Notes: generated by a model not told the origin, from the letters alone. Positions 9,184-19,000 are shown, numbered from the stretch's first letter. The stretch: DNA of 55,205 nucleotides from Maritimibacter sp. 55A14 (GCF_003122205.1 NZ_QEYE01000023.1:1-55205); one strand, 5' to 3'. Translations and numbers: made by a program.

Positions 9184-10031
9184 CGCTGCTGGTCTTCGGG
9201 AGGACGGGGCAACTGGCGCGCGAACTGGCGCGCCGCGCGCCGGAGGCGGTCTTCCTGGGCCGGGACGCGGCCGACCTGGCCGATCCCGCCGCCTGCGCCG
9301 CGGCCATCGAGACGCATGCGCCCGGCGCCGTCATAAACGCCGCCGCCTATACCGCCGTGGACCGCGCCGAAACCGAAGAGGCGCTGGCCACCGCCGTCAA
9401 CGCCGCCGCCCCCGGCGCGATGGCGCGCGCCTGCGCGGCGCGCGGCATCCCTTTCGTACATGTCTCCACCGATTACGTCTTCGACGGCAGTGGCGCCGCG
9501 CCCTTGCGGCCCGGCGACGCGCCCGCGCCGCTCGGCGCCTACGGGCGCAGCAAGCTGGCGGGCGAAGCGGCGGTGCGCGCGGCCGGGGGCTGTTACGCGA
9601 TCCTGCGCACCTCCTGGGTGTTTTCCGCGCATGGCGGCAATTTCGTGAAGACCATGCTGCGGCTGGGGGCCGGGCGCGACCAATTGGCCGTGGTGGCCGA
9701 CCAGGTGGGCGGGCCGACCTGGGCGGGCGACATCGCCGCGGCCTGCCTGACGATCGCGGCGCAGCTTGCGCGCGACCCCGCCAAGAGCGGCATCCACCAT
9801 TTCGCGGGCGCCCCGGATGTAAGCTGGGCGGGTTTCGCCCGCGCGATCTTCGCGCAGGCCGGCCTGTCCTGCGCGGTGACGGATATCCCTTCCGCGGACT
9901 ACCCCACCCCGGCCGCGCGCCCGGCCAATTCGCGGCTGGACTGTTCCGGCCTGGAAACCGCCTTCGCCATCCCGCGCCCGGACTGGCGCACCGGGCTGGC
10001 GCGGGTGATCGAGGAGCTTGAGGAGCGCTGA
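9180..10031 (+). CDS. rfbD: dTDP-4-dehydrorhamnose reductase
   Basis: 283 residues starting at GTG 9180, which overlaps the rfbB TGA. Last step of dTDP-L-rhamnose synthesis, reduction of the 4-keto group. Motifs: [15 protein letters not shown] (nucleotide binding), [41 protein letters not shown] (catalytic YxxxK) and [19 protein letters not shown]. Full length. An upstream ATG at 9102 lies inside rfbB and has no family similarity. Confidence 0.95.
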   Translation: MTLLVFGRTGQLARELARRAPEAVFLGRDAADLADPAACAAAIETHAPGAVINAAAYTAVDRAETEEALATAVNAAAPGAMARACAARGIPFVHVSTDYVFDGSGAAPLRPGDAPAPLGAYGRSKLAGEAAVRAAGGCYAILRTSWVFSAHGGNFVKTMLRLGAGRDQLAVVADQVGGPTWAGDIAAACLTIAAQLARDPAKSGIHHFAGAPDVSWAGFARAIFAQAGLSCAVTDIPSADYPTPAARPANSRLDCSGLETAFAIPRPDWRTGLARVIEELEER

Positions 10032-10032
10032 C

Positions 10033-10926
10033 ATGACCGACCGCAAGGGCATCATCCTGGCCGGGGGCTCCGGCACCCGGCTCTACCCGATCACCATCGG
10101 CATCTCCAAGCAGCTTCTGCCGATCTACGACAAGCCGATGATCTATTATCCGCTCTCGGTGCTGATGCTGGGCGGCATCCGCGAGATCGCGATCATCACC
10201 ACGCCACAGGACCAGGAGCAGTTCCGCCGCATGCTGGGCGACGGGTCGCAATGGGGGCTCAGCTTCGATTGGATCGTGCAGCCCACGCCGGACGGGCTGG
10301 CGCAGGCCTATATCCTGGCCGAGGCGTTTCTCGACGGGGCGCCCTCGGCGATGGTGCTGGGCGACAATATCTTCTTTGGCCACGGCCTGCCGGAGCTGCT
10401 GCAGCGCGCCGATGCGGCCCGTGAGGGCGGCACGGTCTTCGGCTACCGGGTCTCGGACCCGGAACGCTACGGGGTGGTGGATTTCGACGCCGGGGGCGCG
10501 GTGCGCGCGATTGTCGAGAAGCCCGAGCGCCCGCCCTCGGACTACGCGGTGACGGGGCTCTATTTCCTCGACGGGACCGCGCCTGCGCGCGCCCAGCAGG
10601 TCCGGCCCTCGGCCCGCGGCGAGCTGGAGATCACCACGCTGCTGGAGATGTACCTGGCCGACGGCCAACTGGCGGTGGAACGGATGGGCCGCGGCTATGC
10701 CTGGCTGGATACCGGCACCCATGGCAGCCTGCTCGACGCGGGCAATTTCGTGCGCACGCTGGAGAAGCGGCAGGGCCTGCAGACCGGCAGCCCCGACGAG
10801 ATCGCCTATCACATGGGCTGGATCAGCGCCGCCGACCTAGAGGCGCGCGCCGCGCGCTATGCCAAGAACGATTACGGACGCTACCTGCGGACCCTGATCG
10901 GGCCGGGCGGCGGGGTCAGAGATTGA
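10033..10926 (+). CDS. rfbA: Glucose-1-phosphate thymidylyltransferase
   Basis: 297 residues. First committed enzyme of dTDP-rhamnose synthesis, joining dTTP and glucose-1-P. MTDRKGIILAGGSGTRLYPI is the nucleotidyltransferase signature, followed by SKQLLPIYDKPMIYYPLSVL, MVLGDNIFFGHGL and AWLDTGTHGSLLDAG. An AGGAG is seen before the ATG at 10033, which lies one base after the rfbD stop. It completes the C-B-D-A set. Confidence 0.96.
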   Translation: MTDRKGIILAGGSGTRLYPITIGISKQLLPIYDKPMIYYPLSVLMLGGIREIAIITTPQDQEQFRRMLGDGSQWGLSFDWIVQPTPDGLAQAYILAEAFLDGAPSAMVLGDNIFFGHGLPELLQRADAAREGGTVFGYRVSDPERYGVVDFDAGGAVRAIVEKPERPPSDYAVTGLYFLDGTAPARAQQVRPSARGELEITTLLEMYLADGQLAVERMGRGYAWLDTGTHGSLLDAGNFVRTLEKRQGLQTGSPDEIAYHMGWISAADLEARAARYAKNDYGRYLRTLIGPGGGVRD

Positions 10927-11008
10927 TCAGGCAAAGGCGGAAAACCACTTAAGAAATGCCCGGAACCTATTCAGATAAACCGAACCACCTCTCGCCAAGG
11001 CCACTTGT

Positions 11009-11030
11009 ATGTATCTCAATTGAGATACAT
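11009..11030. promoter_or_regulatory. 22-base perfect palindrome upstream of the antitoxin gene
   Basis: Arms ATGTATCTCAA / TTGAGATACAT meet without a spacer, 28 bases before the antitoxin ATG. RelB/DinJ-type antitoxins autoregulate by binding such palindromes, so this is very likely the operator of the broken toxin-antitoxin operon. Confidence 0.7.
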
Positions 11031-11058
11031 TCTATCCTCAGAAACAGGAGGATATGCC

Positions 11059-11283
11059 ATGCCCGCCCAGACCTCGATGCTCCACGTCCGCGTGGACGAC
11101 CACCTCAAGGCACAAGCAACCGACGCTCTGTCTGGTGTCGGCCTGACGCTTTCGGATGCCGTGCGCATCCTGCTGACCCGCGTTGCCGCCGAAGGCGGTC
11201 TGCCCGCCGGGCTGACCGCAGACCCGGAGGCCTATGACGCCTGGTTCCGCGCCAAGGTGCAGGAAGCTCTGGCCGATTCCCGC
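11059..11283 (+). pseudogene. RelB/DinJ-type antitoxin, 5' part (split by the prophage)
   Basis: 75 codons remain, through EALADSR. The protein has the ribbon-helix-helix antitoxin pattern (MLHVRVDDHLKAQATDAL, LTLSDAVRILLTRVA). AGGAGG lies eight bases before ATG 11059. After 11283 the frame runs into prophage DNA and stops at 11320-11322. The missing 22 codons and the stop are found across the prophage at 51717-51785. Rejoining them, with one copy of the 5-bp duplication, gives a 97-residue antitoxin. It would neutralise a RelE/ParE-type toxin whose remnant starts at 51778. Confidence 0.88.
11279..11283. repeat. Target-site duplication, left copy (CCCGC)
   Basis: CCCGC here and at 51712-51716 directly flank the prophage. 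Five-base duplication is what Mu-type transposition produces. Removing one copy and the prophage restores the antitoxin reading frame. Confidence 0.9.
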
Positions 11284-11327
11284 TGTAGCGTGACACTTGA
11301 ACTTGCGCATTTTGACACTTGAACTTG
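11284..11327. promoter_or_regulatory. Prophage right end with two transposase-binding-like repeats
   Basis: TGACACTTGAACTTG occurs at 11291-11305 and again at 11313-11327. The copies are 22 bases apart in the same orientation, about two helical turns. The same sequence, reversed, occurs three times at the other end. By analogy with the R1/R2 sites of Mu these should bind the transposase. Confidence 0.75.
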
Positions 11328-11391
11328 TCACAACTCCAGCCGGCCTAAAAGGGCTCTCCAACGGGGCTCGAAGGGCGCTCTAAGCGGCACC

Positions 11392-11688
11392 TCAGTGGCT
11401 GGCCCTCATGTCGATCAGGAACGGCCGGCGCAGCGTGACAATATCAGCGCCCTTGGTCACCGTCACCTGGACATTGAAGCGACCCGGCGCGAGCACGCCG
11501 GGCGCGAGCTGCACCACCGCGTCGGTGCCCTCGATCGAGGCTGCGAGTTGGGTCACGGTGCCGTCGCGGGCGGCGGCGCGGGCGGTGATGGTGCCGCCGC
11601 TCATATCCTTTGGCTGCCCGGTCACCGGATCGGTCACCGCGATGCGGATGCGGGGGTTGTTCGACTCATAGGTTTCGACGGGGTTCAT
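11392..11688 (-). CDS. Phage protein of unknown function, last gene of the late operon
   Basis: 98 residues from ATG 11688, which overlaps the previous stop. The sequence (NPRIRIAVTDPVTGQPKDMS, then GTITARAAARDGTV) reads as a small beta-rich domain, similar in feel to Ig-like or structural tail-accessory proteins. No catalytic motif is visible. It lies about 108 bases from the prophage right end, a position where Mu-like phages often carry tail fibre or variable genes. Confidence 0.6.
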   Translation of the reverse strand: MNPVETYESNNPRIRIAVTDPVTGQPKDMSGGTITARAAARDGTVTQLAASIEGTDAVVQLAPGVLAPGRFNVQVTVTKGADIVTLRRPFLIDMRASH

Positions 11689-11936
11689 ATCTCCAGTCCC
11701 AACAGGGCTTCCTCGATGGCGATCTTCTTTAGCCGGTTCCACGCCCAATCCGCGCGCTTCCGCTCGATCTCGCCGCGGCGCAGGCGGCGCCGGGCCCGAA
11801 AATAGATACGGCGCTTGCGCTTGGGCACCGCCGCCCAATGTCTGGCGCAAATCCATTCATCGTCGCCGGGCGGTAGCGTCTTTAGGGCGACGGTCCGGCG
11901 GCAGCCGGGCACGACACAGGGGGTGCGGTCGGTCAT
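11685..11936 (-). CDS. Small basic phage protein with Cys/His residues
   Basis: 83 residues. The N-terminal half has Cys and His spaced like a metal site (PCVVPGCRRT ... ICARHWAAV). The C-terminal half is strongly basic (KRKRRIYFRARRRLRRGE). Starts at ATG 11936 and overlaps both neighbours by ATGA. Possibly a nucleic-acid binder. The family is not recognised. Confidence 0.65.
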   Translation of the reverse strand: MTDRTPCVVPGCRRTVALKTLPPGDDEWICARHWAAVPKRKRRIYFRARRRLRRGEIERKRADWAWNRLKKIAIEEALLGLEI

Positions 11937-13333
11937 GCGCTCCTCCATTCTGCGGCAATCAGATGCTCGGCCGACCATTGGGCGTCGAGCTGGAATTCGG
12001 ACGCCCAGTCCGCCTGCAAGCGGTACTCGGCCGTCCACTCGGCCTCGATCAGGAACTCGTCCGTCGGGCTGTCCCCGATCGCGTCGGCGGTCCCAACCAA
12101 TGCAGGCACCGCTAGGCCGTCGGCCGCGATCTCGTGCACCTGCATGATCGAGCCGTCGGCCAGCCGCGCGGCGGCGCCGAGCCCCAAGGCCACGATGGCG
12201 TGGACCTGGCCGATCGCAGCCGGCCCGACGCGCGCGCCTGCCGACAGGGCCACGGCCGAGACGCTGTGGGTCTGCGAGAGCAGCGCCGTGCCCACCCCGC
12301 CCGGCGCGACGATGCCGGGGGCCGAGACGCGGTGGAGCTGCGCGAGCGGCGCGTTGCCCGCGCCAGCACCGGCGCGCAGCCCCGCGGCCGCGACCTGATC
12401 CGTGGCCTGCAGCTGGGCGGCGTCCACGCGCGTCAAGGACCGCAGTCCGGAGGCCGACAGGCTGTGCGCCTGCCCGATCGCCCCGAGCCCTGTCCGTGCG
12501 GCCGTGCTTAGCCCCGGCGCGGCAACCTGATCGGTGGCCTGCAAGACCGCCTGACCGACCCTGGACGGCGCACTGAGGCCCGGTGCCGCGACCTGGTGCG
12601 TCTGCCCCGCCGCGGCCAGGCCGGTGCGGCCGCCGGCGACGAGGCCCAAGGCGGTGACGGAGTCGCCTGCGGTGGCGGCGGGCACCAACGCCAGGGATGT
12701 GAAAGCGAATTGATCCGCCGTGCCCCAGTTCCATGTCCAGCCCGCAGGTCCCAGCGGGTCGATGACCTCGTAGGCAACGCTACCGGTAAGGTTTCCGGCG
12801 CTATCGGCGGCGATCTCGGTGGCACCGGTCACGGACATCGTATCGCCGCCGTGCTCGGTAGAACACACGCCCAGCATGGCCCCGCCATCATTGCCGACTG
12901 TGAGCGCCGGAGCCGCGCTCGTGAAGGTTCCGGTCGACGCATCGCTGCTGAAATTGGCGTCCTCAAAGAAGCTCGCCGCAGCCGACACGTCTGCTCCGGA
13001 CCATTCGGTCACGACATAGAAAGCATCGGAGGCCAGAGAGTTCGTGTCGACCTGAACCGTCTGCGATCCGGACCCTACGAGATCGGCCTCTCTGATCGCC
13101 CAAATCGCGACCCAAGGGCGGCGCGCTCCATGTGTCCATTGGGTAATTTGGGACAGCGGCTGGCCGCCAATTGTCGCGCTGGCCAGGCCGCCCCCGTCTG
13201 ACGATTGCGAGCGGGCCGCGACCAGCAGAACAACAAGGCGGTCGGCCCCCGCAGAGAGCGTGAACGGGAAACTGTGGGACGTATGCCCGGTGCTGTTCAG
13301 GCTCTCAATGCTGCCGACCAGTGAAAGAACCAT
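11933..13333 (-). CDS. Repeat-rich fibre-like structural protein
   Basis: 466 residues. The first 215 or so form a beta-rich domain that may bind carbohydrate. Then come seven to eight copies of a 22-residue repeat with core pattern GL.A..RVG.A.L.Q.H.V.A (for example APSRVGQAVLQATDQVAA), which suggests a regular solenoid or fibre. The last 40 residues hold a different ten-residue repeat rich in W and E (EAEWTAEYRL, QADWASEFQL, DAQWSAEHLI). The position after the host-specificity gene suggests a tail fibre or virion decoration. No known family is assigned with certainty. Confidence 0.65.
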   Translation of the reverse strand: MVLSLVGSIESLNSTGHTSHSFPFTLSAGADRLVVLLVAARSQSSDGGGLASATIGGQPLSQITQWTHGARRPWVAIWAIREADLVGSGSQTVQVDTNSLASDAFYVVTEWSGADVSAAASFFEDANFSSDASTGTFTSAAPALTVGNDGGAMLGVCSTEHGGDTMSVTGATEIAADSAGNLTGSVAYEVIDPLGPAGWTWNWGTADQFAFTSLALVPAATAGDSVTALGLVAGGRTGLAAAGQTHQVAAPGLSAPSRVGQAVLQATDQVAAPGLSTAARTGLGAIGQAHSLSASGLRSLTRVDAAQLQATDQVAAAGLRAGAGAGNAPLAQLHRVSAPGIVAPGGVGTALLSQTHSVSAVALSAGARVGPAAIGQVHAIVALGLGAAARLADGSIMQVHEIAADGLAVPALVGTADAIGDSPTDEFLIEAEWTAEYRLQADWASEFQLDAQWSAEHLIAAEWRSA

Positions 13334-13364
13334 CTCTATCCCCTATCCGGCCCGAACCACGTCC

Positions 13365-14042
13365 TCAGCCGACCGCCAGGGCCGCAGGTTGCCTCGCGTC
13401 CCAGGGGACGATCCATTCCGTCGGGGCGGTCATCTTGTATCCGACGCCGACCGACGTCTCGATCTCCACCGGCCATTCCAGAGCGGTGATCGCGGCCCGC
13501 AGCCGTTTGACCCGGCTGGCGATACCCGTGCTGTCGAAGAATGACCCCATCTCCTGCTCCAGGCGGGTGGAGATATAGTCGTAGGTCAGGGTCCGCCCCT
13601 GTCCGTCCCAGAGGATCAGGAAGGTCTGCCCGGTGGCGCGGTCGATGTAGTTCTTGCCCTCGGGGGTCTTGCCGGCGGCGTCGATCAACAGGGCGAGGCG
13701 CTCCAGACGGGCGTGCATCATCAGCTCGATGACCTGGAGGAGATATGTCACGGCCTCCGCCTCGGTCATGCCGTTGATGAAGTGCCGGTCGAACGTCGCG
13801 TCCGAGCGCACCCCGTCGCCCGCGCGGCTGAAGTCGGCCACCGGGGCGAATTGGGGCAGCGTGTCGGAGTTGATCGTGGAAGGCGCCGGGGCCGCCTGCG
13901 CCGCGGCGTGGATGTAGACCGGCACCAGGCGGCCCTCGGCGGGATCCGGCATGATCCTGATCTCCCCGTTCTCGACTTCGGCAATCGTGAACTTCCGGTC
14001 CGCCACCGCCTGGTTGTTGCTCTTCCAGCGCAGGGTGCTCAT
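13365..14042 (-). CDS. Phage protein of unknown function in the tail/fibre region
   Basis: 225 residues from ATG 14042 (MSTLRWKSNNQAVADRKFTI). The first 90 residues are extended and proline-rich. The rest is mostly helical, with DRATGQTFLILWDGQGRTL and RLRAAITALEWPVEI. No catalytic motif. It sits between a small structural gene and the repeat-rich protein and may be a virion or fibre accessory protein. Confidence 0.6.
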   Translation of the reverse strand: MSTLRWKSNNQAVADRKFTIAEVENGEIRIMPDPAEGRLVPVYIHAAAQAAPAPSTINSDTLPQFAPVADFSRAGDGVRSDATFDRHFINGMTEAEAVTYLLQVIELMMHARLERLALLIDAAGKTPEGKNYIDRATGQTFLILWDGQGRTLTYDYISTRLEQEMGSFFDSTGIASRVKRLRAAITALEWPVEIETSVGVGYKMTAPTEWIVPWDARQPAALAVG

Positions 14043-14053
14043 CTCAGGTCTCC

Positions 14054-14440
14054 TCAGATCGCCACGGCGTCGTTCAAGACGAGCGGCAGGGCTTGGGTCA
14101 GGCTCAGCGGGTTGCCGTTGGTCAGTGCCTGCGTGGCGCTGAGCGCACCGGTGGCGACCAGCTCCAGCCCGACAGTGTCGACCAGCGCGTAGTGCGAGCC
14201 GGTGCCGGTCGCGGTGACCGTGCCGTCGGTGAAGGTCGCGACCTCCACCTTGCGGCCCGCGCCGGCGCCGCCGTAATCGGCCTGGGCGCTCAGCGCCGGG
14301 GCGGCCTTGTTGGCGAGCGTCAGGGTCGATGTGGCCTCGGTGTAGGTCGTCGCCTCGGCGGAGGTGATGTGCATCTCGTTGACCTTGTCCCGCAGATACT
14401 GCAGGCCGGCGTCGAGTATGGTGTCGGCAAAAAAGGCCAT
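14054..14440 (-). CDS. Small phage structural-type protein
   Basis: 128 residues (MAFFADTILDAGLQYLRDKV, then Thr/Ala-rich beta-prone sequence). The start overlaps the stop of the preceding gene by one base. Looks like a small virion protein. The family is not recognised. Confidence 0.6.
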   Translation of the reverse strand: MAFFADTILDAGLQYLRDKVNEMHITSAEATTYTEATSTLTLANKAAPALSAQADYGGAGAGRKVEVATFTDGTVTATGTGSHYALVDTVGLELVATGALSATQALTNGNPLSLTQALPLVLNDAVAI

Positions 14441-14925
14441 CAGGCGTACTCCTTCTCATAGAGCTTCCGGGCAGCCTTGAGCGCGGCGTCGCGGCCCTCG
14501 AACTCGCCCACCCAGACCCAGCGCTGAACCTGCTCTTCCTCTCCGGTCTCTCGGTTGATGTCGGTCGTCTGCGCCAGCTTGTAGAGCTTCCACATCCAGG
14601 GCGCGTGCTGGCCGGCGCGATCGACCACGCGCATCTCGCCGCCGGTCTCGACGGACGCCCGGCCGAGGTCGCGGTCGCGCACCATCGCGCGGCGCAGTGG
14701 CCGGGGATCGCCGCCGGCGGCCTCGATCGCCTTGACGGCGTCGTCGGGGCAGATCAGCCGGCCTGCCGCGTCCCGCCCGCCCTTGCGGTATTTGGGGTGG
14801 GTGACGGCGTCCGAGAGCGTCTCGTCGCTGCAGGTGAGCGTGACGGTCTGCGGTCCGCGCTCGATGCGCACGCACTCGTTGAGCGAGCAGAGGCGCGGGT
14901 TGATCCAGTTCTCAAGGTCAGCCAT
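14440..14925 (-). CDS. Phage protein of unknown function
   Basis: 161 residues. Cysteines at CSLNECVRIE and ICPDD, and a C-terminal part KLYKLAQTTDINRETGEEE before WVWVGEFEGRDAA. No recognisable catalytic motif. It overlaps the upstream membrane-protein gene by eight bases, so it is probably translated from the same message. Confidence 0.6.
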   Translation of the reverse strand: MADLENWINPRLCSLNECVRIERGPQTVTLTCSDETLSDAVTHPKYRKGGRDAAGRLICPDDAVKAIEAAGGDPRPLRRAMVRDRDLGRASVETGGEMRVVDRAGQHAPWMWKLYKLAQTTDINRETGEEEQVQRWVWVGEFEGRDAALKAARKLYEKEYA

Positions 14926-15277
14926 CTTGCATCTCCTTCAGGGGGGTTGCGGCGCGGCGCAGGGTGCCGGCCAGGAGGAAGAGACCCGCCACCGCCAGGG
15001 GCGGCCAGGTCATCGTGACGGCGGCCAGGATGCCGGCGGCGACGAAAGCCACGTCCTGCACCCCGTCCCAGGCATCGGCCTCGGACCACCACCACTGCGC
15101 GGCCTCCCAGGCGGCATAGGCGGCCAGCGCCAACCACCAGGGAAGGATGAAGCCACCGATCAGGCCCACCACGGCCATGTGGCCGGCCTGGTTGATGGCG
15201 AACTTCCACGGCGCGCCCTCGAAGGCCGAGGGCGATTTGAACGCCGTTTGAAGCGTCTTCCAGATGGTCTTGAGCAT
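14918..15277 (-). CDS. Small phage membrane protein
   Basis: 119 residues with three likely membrane segments: GLIGGFILPWWLALAAYAAW, a second around VAFVAAGILAAVTMTW, and a third at LAVAGLFLLAGTLRR. It could be an additional holin-like or membrane accessory protein near the tail-fibre genes. Function not recognised. Confidence 0.6.
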   Translation of the reverse strand: MLKTIWKTLQTAFKSPSAFEGAPWKFAINQAGHMAVVGLIGGFILPWWLALAAYAAWEAAQWWWSEADAWDGVQDVAFVAAGILAAVTMTWPPLAVAGLFLLAGTLRRAATPLKEMQDG

Positions 15278-15301
15278 GGGTTTCCCTCCTCTCTGCTCGA
15301 T

Positions 15302-15697
15302 CTATCTGACTGGCGGCCAATGGCCGTCATCGGTGAAATCCGCGGGCACCGGGTCGAGCTTCTTAATGTCCCAGGAGGCGTTGTAGACCGCCTCCACCCA
15401 GGCTGTGCCGATCTGGACCATCTGCGCGATCTGAGGCGGCGTGAGCAGGTGGTCGGTGTTGTCGCGGTCCCGGAAGCGTTTGATCGTCGTGACGTCGCCC
15501 GCCGCGATGCGCGCCTGCGCGCCATCAAGCAGTCCGCTCAAGGTCACCATGTCCTGCAATCGAGCCTGTAGCGCCACGTCTCCATAGCCCGGCACGGTGA
15601 AGATCGATCCGGCCTCCAGGCGGCGGGTGCGCTCGGCATTGACCGCGTCGTGATCGCGGCGCCGGCGGAATTCGGGGTCCTGGGCGAAATCAATCAA
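15302..15697 (-). CDS. DUF4376-like phage protein (tail fibre region)
   Basis: 131 residues. It matches from memory the pattern of DUF4376 proteins found next to tail fibre genes: RRRDHDAVNAERTRRLEAG, VPGYGDVALQAR, then AGDVTTIKRFRDRDNTDHLL and PPQIAQM. Such proteins are thought to help fibre assembly or be fibre parts. Overlaps the upstream gene by eight bases. Confidence 0.65.
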   Translation of the reverse strand: MIDFAQDPEFRRRRDHDAVNAERTRRLEAGSIFTVPGYGDVALQARLQDMVTLSGLLDGAQARIAAGDVTTIKRFRDRDNTDHLLTPPQIAQMVQIGTAWVEAVYNASWDIKKLDPVPADFTDDGHWPPVR

Positions 15698-16088
15698 CGG
15701 GGATCACCTCCTGCACTGGCAGATGCGGAAAAGGCGGGTCGACGGCGACGGTGTAGAGACCGGGGCCAGTGAGGTTGAGCGTCTGGCCCATGTCCGAGAT
15801 CGTCAGCGCGTCGCCGGCCTCGCTCAGCACGCTCACCACGCTGCCCGACGGGTAGACGCTGAGGTCGATCGCAAGCGGCACCGTGCCTGCGGCAGGCAGG
15901 GACGGGATCGCGGGCCGCGGCAGGATCGTGCCGGCGACCACGTCCACGTAATCCGCCGCCAGATCGGCCCGGCCGGGCACCCAGAAGCGGCCCAGCGCAA
16001 GCGCCGTGGCATTGGCATCGTCGACGTTGCGGAGCCGCGCGATCTGCGCGATGCGGCCGGCGGCGTCATGAAACGTGACATCGATCAT
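15690..16088 (-). CDS. Small phage protein after the host-specificity gene
   Basis: 132 residues from ATG 16088, which overlaps the stop of the large tail gene (ATGA). Sequence such as MIDVTFHDAAGRIAQIARLR and DYVDVVAGTILPRP suggests a compact beta-rich virion protein. No known motif. Confidence 0.6.
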   Translation of the reverse strand: MIDVTFHDAAGRIAQIARLRNVDDANATALALGRFWVPGRADLAADYVDVVAGTILPRPAIPSLPAAGTVPLAIDLSVYPSGSVVSVLSEAGDALTISDMGQTLNLTGPGLYTVAVDPPFPHLPVQEVIPVD

Positions 16089-19000
16089 TTGAAGGTCTCC
16101 AGCACGACGAGTTGGATGGAATTCGAAGTACCGCCACCGACTGTTGCGGTCACAGTGATCGGCACGCCCGCCAACACCGAAATGCTGCCCATCACCGCCG
16201 CCGATCCGGCTTCGGAGTCTCCAAGCTGTTGGCTCGCCGAAAACGACGTGCTCCCGTCCCCGACACCTACGAGCAACGTCGCGCCGCTCTGACCACCGGC
16301 GGTGCCTTTTCCGAACGCGAACATCGACACATCCCCATCGAAGGGCGGGGTCCAACTCACAGCCGCGCTCAGACCGCCGCTCGCGCTACGCGTTGTCGTG
16401 ATCGCATTGTCGGAGACCTTGATCGTGTCCACGGCCAGGTCGCCGATCTTCGCATTGGTGATCGCGGCGGTGTTGATCTTGGCCGAGGTCACCGCCAGGT
16501 CTTCGATCTCGGCCGAGGCGACCGTGATCCCGAGCGCGGTGAGGCTCTCGAAGAAGGCCAGGTCGGCGGTCACCGAATTGGGCGTCAGCAGGGTCGAGCC
16601 CGGCTTCTTGCGGCGCACCTCGATGTTGGTGACGAATATCTCGCCGCCGGTCTCGTTGCCGTCGCGACGCACGAGCACTCGACCTGAAACCGCTCCCGTA
16701 GGTGCGCCCGCCATAGCCGTCGATCGGTGCTGGAGCGCGCCGGGTGCCAGATTGCTGAGCCCATCGGCGGAGATGAATACCCCCGCTTGATCTAAATATT
16801 GCACCACCACATCGAACGTGCCGTCGGCGTCGGCCGTGGAAACCTCGTCGAACTCCAGCACATATGCTTCGCCCTCGACGATCGGGAATTGCGAGGCGCC
16901 GTGCGTAAGATGGGACGTGCCGGGATCGGACGTCATCTCCAGCGCGAAGGCCGCCGGGATGAGCCGCTGTGCATTTCGCGGTGCGGCCGGGTCTTTTGGC
17001 GTGACCAGGAACTGCGCCGGAACGGCGGCCCATTCAGAAAAATCACCGGTCCCGAAGTTCCCGTTCACCACCAGGTTGCCGGAGAAGTCGGTCACCGTCA
17101 GTTTCTTCGCGGCCACCGTGCCGTCGAGCAGGATGTTGTCCGCCTTGACCCGGAATGCGCCGCTGGTCCCGCCCACGTCCTGCCAGCCGAAAAGCCCGAA
17201 CTCGCCGCCGATGTTGCGGAAGACGAGCGCGGCCGCGCTCTCGGTGTCGATCGTGTCGATCCGGGCGTTCGCGGTCAGCGCGTCGGCGGCGGCCGCGGCG
17301 GCGGCGGCATTGGCGTCGTCGATCGACTGCGTGACCACCACCGAGATGTCGACCGCGCCGATCCGCACGTCGGGCGTCGTGGCCGGCAGCCAGGCGGTCC
17401 AGTCCACGGGCCGGTCGACCACGTAGATCGCACGCGCCTCGTAATTCTCGGCCGGCAGGACGCCCTGCGAGACGATCAGGCGGCCGTCCTCCACGCCGGT
17501 GGTCGAGCCGGTGATCACCGGCGTCGCAGCACCCGCGATCCGGATCTCGAATTGCAGCGCGCGCACGTCCGGGTCGGTGCCGTCCCAGGTCAGCTCCAGC
17601 GCCGGGCGCCGGGCGGTGCCGCCGGCATCCGCGATCGAGGTGCCCACGACGCCGAAATTCGGCACCACCTGCGCGGGCAAAACATTGGTCACGGGCGCCG
17701 CCGGCTCCGAGGGCAGGATCGCGCCGGGCTGCGGCACGAAATCCGCCGGGTCGCGCTCGCGCATCGAGACGCTGACCCGCCCCGAGCGCTGGCTGTCATC
17801 GAGCGTGGCGATCTCGAAGAGCTTGTCGGCGTAGCCGTGCCGGGCGCTCGTCCAGGCCACGGTGTCGAGCGGCTCCAGGATCAGCGCGTCGGGCGGCAGC
17901 ACCAGGCTGTGGCGCCGGAACCGGCGGTCATCCTCCAGCCAGGCCGCCATCAGGCGCTGCACCTGCTCGCCATAGGGCACGGCCGGCAGGCTCAGGTTGG
18001 CCACCAGGCGCTGTCCCTGATCCTCGGCCTCCAGATCGGCGCGCACCAGCATCGGCGCCTCGCGCGCCTCCCAGAGGCTCGCGGGCTCGGGGTACTTCGC
18101 GGCCACGGCATTGTGCGTGGCGCCGGGGTCCGGAAACGGCGTGTCGCTGTCCTCCTCGGTCACCACGATGTCGTCGTCGGTGAAGAACCACACCGGCAGC
18201 GCGGGCGGGCCGACGCGGACCTTGAGCGTGCCGCCCACGTCGACCACCTCGGCCGAGGCGGCTTTCAGGAGCTCGTCCATCACGTCGGCCGGCTCGTCAT
18301 CGACGAAGACCTCCAGCCCGGCGCGGTATTGCGGCTCCTGCGAAGCGTCCGAGCGCGTGACCAGCACGTCGCATTCGTTCATGCCGGCAAACCAGTTCGA
18401 GAGCGGCAGGTCGGCCTCGGCCCAGCCTCCGCCCCAGACATTGCCGTCGGGAAAGGCGATGCCGCGGGCGACGTTGTAGACCATCACGATCGGGTTCAGC
18501 GTCTTCTCCCATGTCGCAGGATCGGCCCAGCGATGGGCGCCGCTGCCGCCCACGCTGCTGTCCTTGCGCGGGTCGTAGAGCGGGATGCCGTCAACCTCGA
18601 AACGCACATCCGGGAAGCCCTTGAAGAGCTTGCGGTCGAGGTTGAACGAGAGCACCGCGTAGGAGACGCCGGTCGCCACCATGTCGGTGTCCCAGGGGAA
18701 ATCCGCCGGCCGGGAGAGTGGCGGCGTGACCACGGGGTAGCGGTTCAGCATCAGCGGGTCGGCGGCGGTCTGCGTGCCGTCGTAGAGCTTGATCCAGGCC
18801 TTGCCGTTCAGGCGCCCCGCCACCGGAAAGCCCAGCGTCGGGTCCTCGGTGGGGTCCAGCGCCACGTAATCGCCGTCGACGATCAGCCGCGACAGGTCGT
18901 GGCCCGGCAGGCTGCCCAGCGTGATGACGTAGTTCAGCAGCTCGTTGTTGCTGCGGCCGGGCGTGCTCGCCGTCTGGCGCGGCGCGGCGTGCACGCCCGA

